Origin: Pectobacterium carotovorum
GTDB taxonomy: Bacteria; Pseudomonadota; Gammaproteobacteria; Enterobacterales; Enterobacteriaceae
Reading direction: 5' to 3'
DNA: 64,000 nt
Assembly: GCF_033898505.1 (NCBI RefSeq)
Contig: NZ_JAXAFK010000003.1
Coordinates: 496,001 to 560,000 of the forward strand
Below are positions 9,491-17,924 of the stretch, piece after piece (the first letter of the stretch is position 1; every line of letters begins with the position of its first letter). A program made the position numbers and the translations under genes. A model generated the notes under the pieces. That model saw only the letters and a list, made by a program, of their open reading frames with translations, was not told the origin of the DNA and searched no databases.

Positions 9491-10108
9491 TCAGAGGGTC
9501 ATTTTGGTCAACGCCAGCGAAGCGCCTAACGCAATCAGCGCAACGCCGATACCTTTGTCGACCAGACGTTGCCTGTCGAGCAGCCGACGACGCATAGCCG
9601 GGGCGGCAAAAAACAGCGCAACAATACTGAACCAGACCCAGTGCGCCACCGACATGAATAACCCGTAGCCAACGTTATGGCTTATTGGGCTACCAGGCTG
9701 CACAACCTGAGTATAGGTGGCGACGACAAACAGCATGGTTTTCGGGTTAAGCGCATTGGTGAGAAAACCCATGCAAAACGCGGCAAACGATGACGGTGCA
9801 TGACCGGATGCCTCTTCCAATGTTATTTTTGTCTTATTGGTTAACGACTTATATCCCAGATAAATCAGATACGACGCCCCCAGAATCTTCATCACCATAA
9901 ATATCATCGGGGAGCTGACAATGAATACCGCAATGCCAAAAACGGTATACATCACATGGATCTGGACGCCGCAGGCAATGCCAAACGCGCTGAGTAATCC
10001 GGCGCGCGAGCCAAAGGCATAGCTATTGCGGGTCACCATGGCAAAATCAGGCCCTGGACTGATCACCGCCAAAATGGTGATCGTCGCGACGGCAATTAAC
10101 TCATTCAT
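9491..10108 (-). CDS. LysE/RhtB family amino acid exporter
   Basis: 206 aa from the ATG at 10108, which has an AAGGGAAA ribosome site. A longer frame to 10234 lacks one and would add 42 residues that break the normal N-terminus. The first helix carries the family hallmark ITILAVISPGPDFAMVTRNS, and five further hydrophobic segments follow, including GILTNALNPK-like FLTNALNPKTMLFV near residue 115. LysE/RhtB proteins export amino acids or derivatives from the cytoplasm. It is divergent from a LysR regulator 251 bp away, the usual control arrangement. The substrate is unknown. Confidence 0.9.
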   Translation of the reverse strand: MNELIAVATITILAVISPGPDFAMVTRNSYAFGSRAGLLSAFGIACGVQIHVMYTVFGIAVFIVSSPMIFMVMKILGASYLIYLGYKSLTNKTKITLEEASGHAPSSFAAFCMGFLTNALNPKTMLFVVATYTQVVQPGSPISHNVGYGLFMSVAHWVWFSIVALFFAAPAMRRRLLDRQRLVDKGIGVALIALGASLALTKMTL

Positions 10109-10359
10109 TAACGTTTCCCTTGTTCGGCAAACCATCTTTTTCACGATGATTTTGCACAGATAGGTGACAGACGGGCTAAAAAAGGAAGGCAAAGATGACT
10201 GACGAAATACGGCCATCAACAATGCCAACCTCACGATAATTCCTCATTATTTAAGCCATTACCTCTCTTATTGTCTGAGGGCGGTGTGATTATTCAGCGT
10301 TTGCATGTGGCAAAAAAGCGATTTATCTTGGTGTAAATCTGTCAAATTTCATCGCGTAT

Positions 10360-11244
10360 ATGAAACTTCCCTCGTTAGCCTCTTTTCGCTTCTTTGAAGC
10401 GGCCGCACAAACAGGTAGCTTTGTTAAAGCCGCCGAGTCCCTGCATGTCACGCATGGCGCCGTCAGCAGGCAGATCAGATTGCTGGAAGAGGCGCTGGGG
10501 GTTGAACTATTTGAACGACGTAACCGCGCGATCTTTTTAAACGCAGCGGGCCGTTCTTTGCATACGGTCACGCAGTCCGTTTTCGAGCAGCTCGAAGGGG
10601 TAGTTTATCGGCTACAGCAAGGTGCGCAGGATGACGTGCTGACGCTGTCATGCGAGCCCACGATTGCCATGAAATGGCTGATTCCACGGCTACCGGCGTT
10701 TAATCAGGCAAACCCCGATATCAAACTCCATCTGGTAGCGGCAGGCGGGCCGATTGATTTTGTGCGCAGCGGCGTTGACCTTGCGCTGCGGCGTGACGAT
10801 TTTCACTGGGATCCGCAAACACATGGAGTAAAGGTGTGCGACGAATGGATGGGGCCGGTAAGTCGCGACAAAGCCGAGCGTAAAAACAGTCTGGAAGGGA
10901 TGCGTTTGCTCTATACCGGAACGCGACCAAAAGCGTGGGCAACCTGGCAACGGCAGACGCATGTTTCCATCAAAGGCAGCGTCAGAGCGGACTACGAGCA
11001 CTTCTATCTGTGTATTCAGGCGGCGGTCTCGGGGTTGGGCATGGCAATGGCGTCTTTCCTGATGGTGCAGGACGAGATTGCGAGCGGACAACTGCATGCT
11101 CCTTACGGATTTGCGCAGGATGGTTCAGCTTATTATCTGCTGTCGCCCATCCCTCTTGAGCAAAATGAGAAGCACGTACGATTTCATACCTGGCTAATGC
11201 AGGAAGTGTCCACCTGCCTTTCCGGGGTGGAGGACGCCTGTTAA
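10360..11244 (+). CDS. LysR-type transcriptional regulator
   Basis: 294 aa. The N-terminal winged helix-turn-helix is clear at residues 3-62 (FRFFEAAAQTGSFVKAAESLHVTHGAVSRQIRLLEEALG), closest in style to the GcvA group. A typical effector-binding domain follows (LTLSCEPTIAMKWLIPRLPAF; GLGMAMASFLMVQDEI). It is divergent from the LysE exporter gene and 19 bp upstream of a co-directional MFS gene. It is therefore placed to control both an exporter and the MFS transporter. The inducer is unknown. Confidence 0.92.
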   Translation: MKLPSLASFRFFEAAAQTGSFVKAAESLHVTHGAVSRQIRLLEEALGVELFERRNRAIFLNAAGRSLHTVTQSVFEQLEGVVYRLQQGAQDDVLTLSCEPTIAMKWLIPRLPAFNQANPDIKLHLVAAGGPIDFVRSGVDLALRRDDFHWDPQTHGVKVCDEWMGPVSRDKAERKNSLEGMRLLYTGTRPKAWATWQRQTHVSIKGSVRADYEHFYLCIQAAVSGLGMAMASFLMVQDEIASGQLHAPYGFAQDGSAYYLLSPIPLEQNEKHVRFHTWLMQEVSTCLSGVEDAC

Positions 11245-11263
11245 ACCCGCAACTGGAAAGACA

Positions 11264-12430
11264 ATGACAGCACATTCCCGTGAAACCCATTTCACGACAC
11301 TGAACATGATTATCGCCGCCTCGCTTGTGGGGCTGGTGACAGGATACACCCTGCCGCTGATCAGCCTGAAGCTGGCCGAGCACGGGCACAGCACGGCAAC
11401 ACTCGGCGTTCTGGCGGCCCTTCCGGCGGCAGGGATGATGCTATCTTCTTTCGTTACACCGTGGCTCAGTCGCCGTCTGCACGCCAGCTATCTGCTCTCC
11501 GGCAGCCTGATTATTCTGGCGGCATCCACCGTTGCCTCATTCCTGCTGTCACACCCTGTTTCGCTCATTTTCCCCCGTCTGTTAACCGGGCTCGCCTCGG
11601 GTGTTTTGGTGGTACTGGGAGAAACCTGGGTCACCAGTCGGGCTTCAGACAAACACAAAGCGACGCTGACAGGGCTGTATGCCGCCGTTTTCACCGGGTG
11701 TCAGCTGATAGGGCCGCTGCTTATTGCCGCTGGCGAGTCGATGCAAACCTATGCCCTGTGGGTCATTTGTGGCATCTCCGCCGCGTGTGCGTTCATGCTG
11801 AGGAACTGCGCCACGATGGTTCAGGCAGAGGAATCGTCCTCAGCGTCTTATCGGGATCTTATCCCTTTTCTCCCGGCCATCGCCTCTGGCGTGCTCTGCT
11901 TTTCCTTCTTCGATGCCAGCATACTTTCGCTCTTTCCGCTTTACGGCATGGAACAAGGTTTAGACGAAAAATCCGCGATCTTACTGGTTACGCTCATCTT
12001 TCTGGGCGATGCCGTCTTTCAGACGCCGATTGGCTGGCTGGCAGACAAATGCGGCATCATAAAAACCCACCTCAGCTGCGGCATCCTTTTCTGTGTGATG
12101 CTGGTACTGATCACCTTCTCGTTTTCCTCCCCTACACTTCTGATTCCCGTCTGTATCGTTCTGGGCGCTGCCGCAGGCGGGCTTTACACGCTGTCTTTGG
12201 TTCGGGCGGGGCAGCGGTTTGCCGGCCAGCGACTGATTGTGATGAATTCCCTTCTGGGGCTGGTGTGGTCTGCGGGCAGTATCAGCGGGCCTCTATTCTC
12301 CGGCGCAGCCATTACCTTTTACGGCTACGACGGCCTGATTGCCACCTTGCTGCTGACCGGCGTACTGTTTGTCGGCATACAGGGCGTATTAAGAAAAGAA
12401 CGTTTATCGCGTCCACTGGGTGAAGAGTGA
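11264..12430 (+). CDS. MFS transporter, YcaD/YfkF-like
   Basis: 388 aa with twelve predicted membrane helices (MIIAASLVGLVTGYTLPLIS through VGIQGVLRKE). The conserved cytoplasmic loop after helix 2 reads TPWLSRRLHASYLL, and helix 4 has PRLLTGLASGVLVVLGETWV, as in the YcaD-like group. The ATG at 11264 has a weak GGAAAG site and follows the LysR gene by only 19 bp, so the two are probably co-transcribed. A 12-bp stem-loop ends the unit at 12440-12477. The transported compound cannot be read from the sequence. Confidence 0.88.
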   Translation: MTAHSRETHFTTLNMIIAASLVGLVTGYTLPLISLKLAEHGHSTATLGVLAALPAAGMMLSSFVTPWLSRRLHASYLLSGSLIILAASTVASFLLSHPVSLIFPRLLTGLASGVLVVLGETWVTSRASDKHKATLTGLYAAVFTGCQLIGPLLIAAGESMQTYALWVICGISAACAFMLRNCATMVQAEESSSASYRDLIPFLPAIASGVLCFSFFDASILSLFPLYGMEQGLDEKSAILLVTLIFLGDAVFQTPIGWLADKCGIIKTHLSCGILFCVMLVLITFSFSSPTLLIPVCIVLGAAAGGLYTLSLVRAGQRFAGQRLIVMNSLLGLVWSAGSISGPLFSGAAITFYGYDGLIATLLLTGVLFVGIQGVLRKERLSRPLGEE

Positions 12431-12439
12431 ATGTAGGTA

Positions 12440-12477
12440 TCAGGCTTACCAAACCCGCTACGGCCTGGTAAGCCTGA
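12440..12477. terminator. Long stem-loop between convergent genes
   Basis: TCAGGCTTACCA (12440-12451) pairs perfectly with TGGTAAGCCTGA (12466-12477) over a 14-nt loop. It sits ten bases after the MFS stop and 24 bases from the stop of the convergent ABC ATPase gene. No T-run follows on either strand, so it may act as an RNA 3'-end stabiliser or rely on other termination. The position still favours a shared transcript boundary. Confidence 0.5.
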
Positions 12478-12500
12478 AAGGGATACGGCAGATGGACTGC

Positions 12501-13319
12501 TTATGCGGCCATTTCGCGTTTGAACACCGCCAGCGTGTGCGCCTTGACGCGAATAAACTCAGGATCGCTCATCGCCTCCGCACCGCGTGGACGCGCTAAA
12601 TCAAACGGAACAATCTCCGACACTGTCGTGGGTCGACGCGTCAGCAACAGGATTTCATCCGCCAGAAACACCGCATCCTCCAAATCATGTGACACGATGA
12701 CCATCGTCACGCCAGTCGCCAGTTGAACCTCTTGCAGCTTGTCGCGGATAAACAGCGTCATCTCAAAATCCAGCGCGGAGAACGGCTCATCGAGAAACAT
12801 CACCTCAGGCCCCGTCGCCAGCGCCCGCATGATACAGACCGTCTGCTGCTGCCCGCCTGAAAGCTCATACGGATAACGCTGAAGATCGAAACGAATATCA
12901 AACATCGCGATCAGCTCATCCATTCGTGCCTGAACGTCTTGCTGCCGCATGCCGCTGCGCACCAGCGGATAGGCAATGTTCTTCCAGGCGCTCATCCAGG
13001 GAAAAAGCGCATCACGATAGTTTTGAAACACATAGCCAATTCTGGTTTCCGCCAGCGTTTTACCATCAAACAGGATATCGCCGCTATCAACGGGAATCAG
13101 CCCGGCAATCATGTTCATTAGCGTCGATTTACCACAGCCGTTCGGCCCGAAAATCGACACGATCTTGCCGCGCGGCAAATCCAGATTCAGATCGGTATAG
13201 AGCGGCTGACCTGCAAACGACTTATTCAAGCCACGAATGGTAACGTGAGTGTTCGGTGCCGGATAAGGCGGCAGCGCGGTATCCGGTTTTTCCACTTGCG
13301 CGGTATGAGGTGTCATCAT
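12501..13319 (-). CDS. ABC transporter ATP-binding protein, nitrate/sulfonate type
   Basis: 272 aa. All ATPase motifs are present: Walker A GPNGCGKST (58-66), Q-loop YVFQNYRDALFP, signature LSGGQQQ, Walker B EVMFLDEPFSALD and switch histidine IVSHDLEDAVF. It resembles SsuB/TauB, the cytoplasmic ATPases of the nitrate/sulfonate/taurine importers. The signature is followed by TVCIMRA where RVAIARA is usual, a small deviation. The start overlaps the permease stop as ATGA, showing translational coupling. It is last of a three-gene operon (binding protein, permease, ATPase). Confidence 0.92.
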   Translation of the reverse strand: MMTPHTAQVEKPDTALPPYPAPNTHVTIRGLNKSFAGQPLYTDLNLDLPRGKIVSIFGPNGCGKSTLMNMIAGLIPVDSGDILFDGKTLAETRIGYVFQNYRDALFPWMSAWKNIAYPLVRSGMRQQDVQARMDELIAMFDIRFDLQRYPYELSGGQQQTVCIMRALATGPEVMFLDEPFSALDFEMTLFIRDKLQEVQLATGVTMVIVSHDLEDAVFLADEILLLTRRPTTVSEIVPFDLARPRGAEAMSDPEFIRVKAHTLAVFKREMAA

Positions 13320-14080
13320 GCTTTGCCACTCCAGTGAACAATTCGTTTTTCTGCCAATAAAAACAGGACGTTAAGCAGATATCCCAGTGCCCCCGTAATC
13401 AGAATAGAGGCGTACATATCCCGAATATTGAACACCTGCTGCGCATCGATAATGCGGTGCCCCAGTCCCGTTTCCGAGCCAATAAACATCTCTGCGACAA
13501 TCACAATGACCAACGCCATCGACACACCGGTACGCAGGCCGACAAAGGTTTGCGCCAGGCTTTCCAGCAGCATGATGTCTTTAAAAATATGCCAGCGGGA
13601 GATCCCCATGACCTGTGCCGCCATCAGACGGGTTTTCTTGGCATTCATCACGCCGTAGGCGCTGTTGAACAGAATCACCAGCACGGCCGCAAAGGCCGAA
13701 ATAGCAATTTTATTCGCGTCGGTTATGCCGAAAATCAGCAAAAATAGCGGGATCAGCGCTGACGACGGCGTAGAGCGGAAGAAGTCGATCAGAAACTCCA
13801 GGCTGCGGTAGATCTTTTCATTGCTGCCCAGAATAACGCCGAGCGGCACGCCAATCAGTGCGGCAAAACCAAATGCGGCGAGCGTACGGTACAGCGTCGC
13901 GCCGATATCCGTACGCATGCTGGCATCCGCGAAGGACTGGAACATATAGCTCAACGTGTCGACCGGCGACGGTAATAAAATGGGGTTCAGCCATTTCGCG
14001 CTGACCGCCAACTGCCAAAAGAGAAACAGCAGAATCGGGCCGACAGCGGGTAATAATTTAGACGTCCAGTGCTGGCGCAT
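13316..14080 (-). CDS. ABC transporter permease, SsuC/TauC type
   Basis: 254 aa with about six membrane helices and the BPD_transp_1 EAA loop near residue 160 (MAAQVMGISRWHIFKDIMLLES). Homologues form the membrane channel of nitrate/sulfonate/taurine-type importers. The ATG at 14080 has an AAGGGAG site and the gene follows the binding protein by 15 bp. The TPSSALIPLFLLIFGI stretch is typical of the family. Confidence 0.92.
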   Translation of the reverse strand: MRQHWTSKLLPAVGPILLFLFWQLAVSAKWLNPILLPSPVDTLSYMFQSFADASMRTDIGATLYRTLAAFGFAALIGVPLGVILGSNEKIYRSLEFLIDFFRSTPSSALIPLFLLIFGITDANKIAISAFAAVLVILFNSAYGVMNAKKTRLMAAQVMGISRWHIFKDIMLLESLAQTFVGLRTGVSMALVIVIVAEMFIGSETGLGHRIIDAQQVFNIRDMYASILITGALGYLLNVLFLLAEKRIVHWSGKA

Positions 14081-14095
14081 AATCGAGCATCTCCC

Positions 14096-15115
14096 TTAAG
14101 GCTGATAAATCAGGCTGCTGACATCTACTGGCTGCCGGAAGATTTTTCTTTCGGTGAACACGTCATAAAACTTCTGGAACCACGCCAGATTGTCGCCTTT
14201 TAGCTCGTCGTACATGACAAACCCCGGCAACGGCACCTCTTTACTCAGATCGGCCTCAATACTGGTGTATCCGGTGATGTGCTCACGAGCCGCTTCCGGG
14301 TTCTGCTGAATAAACTGCACCGATTTGGCATAGGCCTGCGTGAAGCTTTTTGCGTCCGCCGCACGGCTGTCGATAAAACCGCTATTTAATGCCGCCGCAC
14401 CGCCAAACCACGGCGCATCGGGGTTACCAAGCACATAGCGTGAGATCACGCCGGTTTCCAGCGTACGCGACAGCCCTTTCAGTCGCCCCACCGTTCCCGT
14501 GGGTTCCAGCGTATAAACCCCGTCAATCTGACCCGCGGCCAGCGCCGCGGCATGCTGCCCGACCGGCAATTCCGTCACGCGCAGTTCATCTGCCGTAAAG
14601 CCGTTTTTCTCCAGAATAATTTTGGTCATCACCACATTCTGAATACCCGGCCCACAGGCGATACGTTTGCCCTTCAGCTCCGCGATACTTTTTACGTCGC
14701 TGTTTAACGGCACCAGAAATTCATCCAATACCATCTGATGATTCGACGGGTTCGAGCAGATGATCTTGAACAAACCGGGTGAGGTAATCTCGCCTAATCC
14801 CAATGCGCCGGTGGCTGTACCGTTGGCGCATCCGTGTATGCGCCCCGTGATCATCCCCTCGACAATCTGTTGCGGGCTAGCGAATTTCACCGCTCGCACG
14901 TTCAGCCCTGCCTCTTTGAAAAAACCCCGTTCAACACCCACGTATAAAGGCAAACCGCCCACAATAGGCCAGTAGCCAATACGGATTTCTTCACCTTCGG
15001 CAGCAAAAGCCATTCCCGGCAGCAGACTGCTTAGCGTCAGCGCGCCTGCGCTAACCGCTGACCACTTCATCAACTGCCTGCGTTTACGATCGATCTTGTC
15101 ATTGTTATTTTTCAT
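14096..15115 (-). CDS. ABC transporter substrate-binding protein (NMT1/SsuA-like), Tat-type signal
   Basis: 339 aa. The N-terminus KRRQLMKWSAVSAGALTLS followed by LLPGMAFA carries an RR-x-x-x-K twin-arginine pattern and a cleavage site near residue 38. Export through Tat is therefore plausible, though Sec cannot be excluded. The mature part has the NMT1/SsuA fold: RIGYWPIVGGLPLYVGVERGFFKEAGL, VEGMITGRIHG, ELKGKRIACGPG. These proteins capture small molecules such as sulfonates, nitrate or pyrimidine precursors in the periplasm. The ligand here is not evident. First gene of the operon. Confidence 0.9.
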   Translation of the reverse strand: MKNNNDKIDRKRRQLMKWSAVSAGALTLSSLLPGMAFAAEGEEIRIGYWPIVGGLPLYVGVERGFFKEAGLNVRAVKFASPQQIVEGMITGRIHGCANGTATGALGLGEITSPGLFKIICSNPSNHQMVLDEFLVPLNSDVKSIAELKGKRIACGPGIQNVVMTKIILEKNGFTADELRVTELPVGQHAAALAAGQIDGVYTLEPTGTVGRLKGLSRTLETGVISRYVLGNPDAPWFGGAAALNSGFIDSRAADAKSFTQAYAKSVQFIQQNPEAAREHITGYTSIEADLSKEVPLPGFVMYDELKGDNLAWFQKFYDVFTERKIFRQPVDVSSLIYQP

Positions 15116-15451
15116 TGTGTTCCCCCTTCAATGGTGAGCTAACAACAGCTGATAACCATCAGCCTGAAAAAACCGATCAGGTCGATTGCCTGAGTCGCGC
15201 CATCTTGTACACAAGACGGTATATAAGACTAAGCACAGGCCGTGCCATGTTTATCAACACCACAAAACCCAGCAAATACGCTGCTCCCGTGGCGTTAGCG
15301 CACCAAAAAAAAGCAAAACGTTACAAAAATGCATTACGAGTGATGCAGAGTGACGCTGCCATCAGCACATCGCCTTCTTGCTGAGGCAAACAAATGTGGC
15401 ATCATAAAAGCTCCATCAGAGGCGATATTCTTTTTTACGTTAGGGACTGTC
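15116..15451. promoter_or_regulatory. Divergent intergenic region, ABC operon / DUF1963 gene
   Basis: 336 bp with no gene. It must carry the start signals of the ABC operon (leftward) and the DUF1963 gene (rightward). An imperfect palindrome, CTTGTACACAAG near 15204-15215, precedes GGTATATAAG and resembles TTGTATACAA-type operators seen before some importer operons, but the match is partial. The DUF1963 gene has an AGGGA ribosome site just before its ATG. Confidence 0.35.
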
Positions 15452-17110
15452 ATGCCAATCATGCACACGGATGTTTTATCCATCGATTTCCCCTCAAACT
15501 TCACGTCCATTGAGCAGATAGGGCAAGGGGTGCTCGGCCAGTACGCCACTGACGATGGCATCGTTGCGCTAAATATTTACCCGGTGAGTGGGGAACTGCT
15601 GCATGAAGTAGAAACGGGGCAAGCAGAGCGATATCGCACTTTCTGCGGCAAAAGCTATGGCAAACTCACCTGGCTTGAAGAAAAAACGTTAGCCCTTGAA
15701 AACGACAGCGCATTGTTAATGACGGCTGAAGGGATTTACGGCTTCGCCTACGTGTTCGCGTTTATCCGCTTAACGGACACGGTTTGCCTTTTCGCTGGGG
15801 GATACTGCCCGCAGGATCGGCGACAAGAACATTTCAAAACCCTGGAAACCGCGCTGCGCAGCCTGCGGATTGTCACCACAACCCCAGAGATGGCATTGCG
15901 TCGCCATCGGGAAGCATTAGAGGAAGAAGAGGCGGGGGCCAACGCCATTCCAGAAAACAAGGTAGAAATAAAGCAGGAAGAAACAACCGAGACGCCAACC
16001 TTTCCTCCTGCGCCCATAGATCCAGCCTTGCTCCCGCTGCTGGCGGAGCATTCTCCGCAGCGACAACACCTTGTGAATACGCTGCTCTCGGCGGATGCCA
16101 TAGTCCCTATCGCCCATGCTGTAGCTGGCACCTTACGCAGCAGCGTCGATTTCTATCATGGCACAGAGGACGACCAGACAGCGCAGGGCAACCATCGGCT
16201 GGGTGGCCTGCCGGATTTACCTGTCGATATTCCCTACCCTTGCGTCAGCGTCACCGAAGACACCTTGCTCGAATACGAGGAGTGCTGGCAAGAAGGTGAA
16301 GACGAAAAAGACGTGTGCATTTTTCCCTGGGACGACGCCACACAGAGCTATCGTGTACCGCTGGAATTTATTGCACAGATAGACTGCCGCACCTTAGCCC
16401 CGTTACAGGACTATCTGCCGCGTGAGGGAACCCTATTCTTCTTTCTGGAATGTGGAAGCAGCCCTGTAACAACCCGAGGGAAAGTCATCTATGTGCAGGA
16501 TGCCGCACGTCTGTGCAGCGGGATGCGCTTTGCAGACCTGGCCTTCAATGACGAGAAGACGCTCGGGCAGAAGCCTGCACTCAAACTGCACCCGAGAACC
16601 AGCGTCGCCGTCCCCAGCTTTTACGCATTGTGCCAGAACCCTCATCTTGATGCCCTATTGTGCTCACGTCTGAGTCAGGAACAGCAGGCAGCATTGCATG
16701 ATGATGCGTATGACAATGCGCTGTCCCGTCTTGGCTTTGCGCAATATTACGCCTGGCAGTTGCGGCAACTGGGGGCATTCAACCTGTTACCCGATAGTAA
16801 AGCGACAGAAGAGCAACTCGCCTGGATGGTCGAAAAGGAGATGCTGCCATCGGACTTTCCACCTGATGCCCCGTTGCCTGAATATCAGGGCATTGCCCGA
16901 GTCAACGGCTGTGGCTTCAGCCAGCATGAATTGCCAGAGTTGCAGGCAGCACAGCAATTGGGCGGCGAAGCGCAGGACTGGCTGGTGCTGTTTCAGGTCT
17001 GTCTGGACGGGCAATTTCAGTGGGATGACGGCACGCTGAATTTCATCATCCATCGCACCGACCTTGCAGCCCTACGCTTTGACCGCGTATTTCTGGTCTG
17101 CGACTACTGA
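15452..17110 (+). CDS. DUF1963 (YwqG-like) domain protein with N-terminal extension
   Basis: 552 aa from the ATG at 15452, preceded by AGGGA; a longer frame from 15350 lacks a ribosome site. The N-terminal ~140 residues form a separate alpha/beta domain (IYPVSGELLHEVETGQAERYRTFCG). A charged linker rich in Glu (ALEEEEAGANAIPENKVE) follows. The rest looks like DUF1963/YwqG: HRLGGLPDLPVDIPYP, PLEFIAQIDCRTLAP, LPREGTLFFFLE and the C-terminal WLVLFQVCLDGQFQWDDGTLNFII. No signal peptide is seen. DUF1963 proteins have no agreed function. The two-domain build may be a fusion. Confidence 0.78.
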   Translation: MPIMHTDVLSIDFPSNFTSIEQIGQGVLGQYATDDGIVALNIYPVSGELLHEVETGQAERYRTFCGKSYGKLTWLEEKTLALENDSALLMTAEGIYGFAYVFAFIRLTDTVCLFAGGYCPQDRRQEHFKTLETALRSLRIVTTTPEMALRRHREALEEEEAGANAIPENKVEIKQEETTETPTFPPAPIDPALLPLLAEHSPQRQHLVNTLLSADAIVPIAHAVAGTLRSSVDFYHGTEDDQTAQGNHRLGGLPDLPVDIPYPCVSVTEDTLLEYEECWQEGEDEKDVCIFPWDDATQSYRVPLEFIAQIDCRTLAPLQDYLPREGTLFFFLECGSSPVTTRGKVIYVQDAARLCSGMRFADLAFNDEKTLGQKPALKLHPRTSVAVPSFYALCQNPHLDALLCSRLSQEQQAALHDDAYDNALSRLGFAQYYAWQLRQLGAFNLLPDSKATEEQLAWMVEKEMLPSDFPPDAPLPEYQGIARVNGCGFSQHELPELQAAQQLGGEAQDWLVLFQVCLDGQFQWDDGTLNFIIHRTDLAALRFDRVFLVCDY

Positions 17111-17154
17111 GGATGTGCATGTTGCCAAAGCTAAGTGGGCAATCTTGATAAGCG

Positions 17155-17196
17155 CGACGACAATCCACCGCGAATTAATCGTGGTGATTGTCGTCG
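17155..17196. terminator. Long stem-loop between convergent genes
   Basis: CGACGACAATC (17155-17165) pairs with GATTGTCGTCG (17186-17196), and the stem continues with a bulge through CACC/GGTG-type pairs. It stands between the convergent DUF1963 and YjjG-type genes and probably marks both transcript ends. There is no T-run. Confidence 0.5.
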
Positions 17197-17214
17197 ATGC
17201 GGCATGGTACGGGC

Positions 17215-17910
17215 TTAAGAGCGGGTACCGATCTGCGTGAAGACAGCTTGCAGGGTTGCGGCCTCGTAGGTTGGCGCGATGTCCGAATCGTTGGCAGCCC
17301 CGCCTGCATTGAACCAGCAGCTATCGATACCATAAAGGTTCGCCCCCAGAATATCGGCATCGAGCCTGTCGCCCACGATGATCGCCTCGGCTTTTTTGAA
17401 CGAACTGAACTTGCTGGCGGAGAACTCGAAGAAGCGCGCATCCGGCTTGGCAAAGCCGCAAGCCTCAGAAGTGGCAACAAACGAGAGACAACCCGCCAAA
17501 CCCGAGTTCGCCACCCGCTTCGCCTGCACATACTCAATGCCGTTGGTAATAATGCCAACTTCACCGATCTCGGCAAGCGCTTCGCATAGCTGCACCGCGC
17601 CATCCACCAGCACCACGGTCTCAGGCAGGCACTCCAGATAGAAGTTGCTCGCCTTGTGCGGATCGATATCGATGCCATGAAGGGAGAAAGTGCGACGGAA
17701 TCGTTCTACTTTCAGGAAATCCTTGGTGATTCCTCTCTTCTCAAACTCGCTCCATAGCCGAGAATTCTCGCGCTGATAGTCTGCAAACAGGGTCGTATTT
17801 TCAATATCGATACCAAGGTTCGTCAGCGTACGCGCAAACGAAAGACGCTCAGAGGCTTTGAAGTCCAACAGCGTGTCGTCAAGGTCAAACAGAAAATGGC
17901 GGTATTTCAT
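17215..17910 (-). CDS. yjjG: HAD-family nucleotidase, YjjG type
   Basis: 231 aa. HAD motif I is FDLDDTLLDF (Asp9 nucleophile, Asp11), motif II IITNG, motif III Lys in FAKPDARFF and motif IV IIVGDRLDADILGA. The helical cap and length fit YjjG, which dephosphorylates non-canonical pyrimidine nucleotides and so guards against mutagenic bases. The acid pattern GDRLDADILGA is a hallmark of YjjG-like members. It ends 14 bp before the MFS gene region and is probably co-transcribed with the MFS gene upstream (17925-19139). Confidence 0.88.
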   Translation of the reverse strand: MKYRHFLFDLDDTLLDFKASERLSFARTLTNLGIDIENTTLFADYQRENSRLWSEFEKRGITKDFLKVERFRRTFSLHGIDIDPHKASNFYLECLPETVVLVDGAVQLCEALAEIGEVGIITNGIEYVQAKRVANSGLAGCLSFVATSEACGFAKPDARFFEFSASKFSSFKKAEAIIVGDRLDADILGANLYGIDSCWFNAGGAANDSDIAPTYEAATLQAVFTQIGTRS

Positions 17911-17924
17911 AAATGGTGGTTACT

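Noticed and set aside
11461-12423. 320-codon plus-strand frame within the MFS gene
   Set aside because: Alternative frame of a clear membrane transporter; Arg/Cys/His-rich product with no sensible fold.
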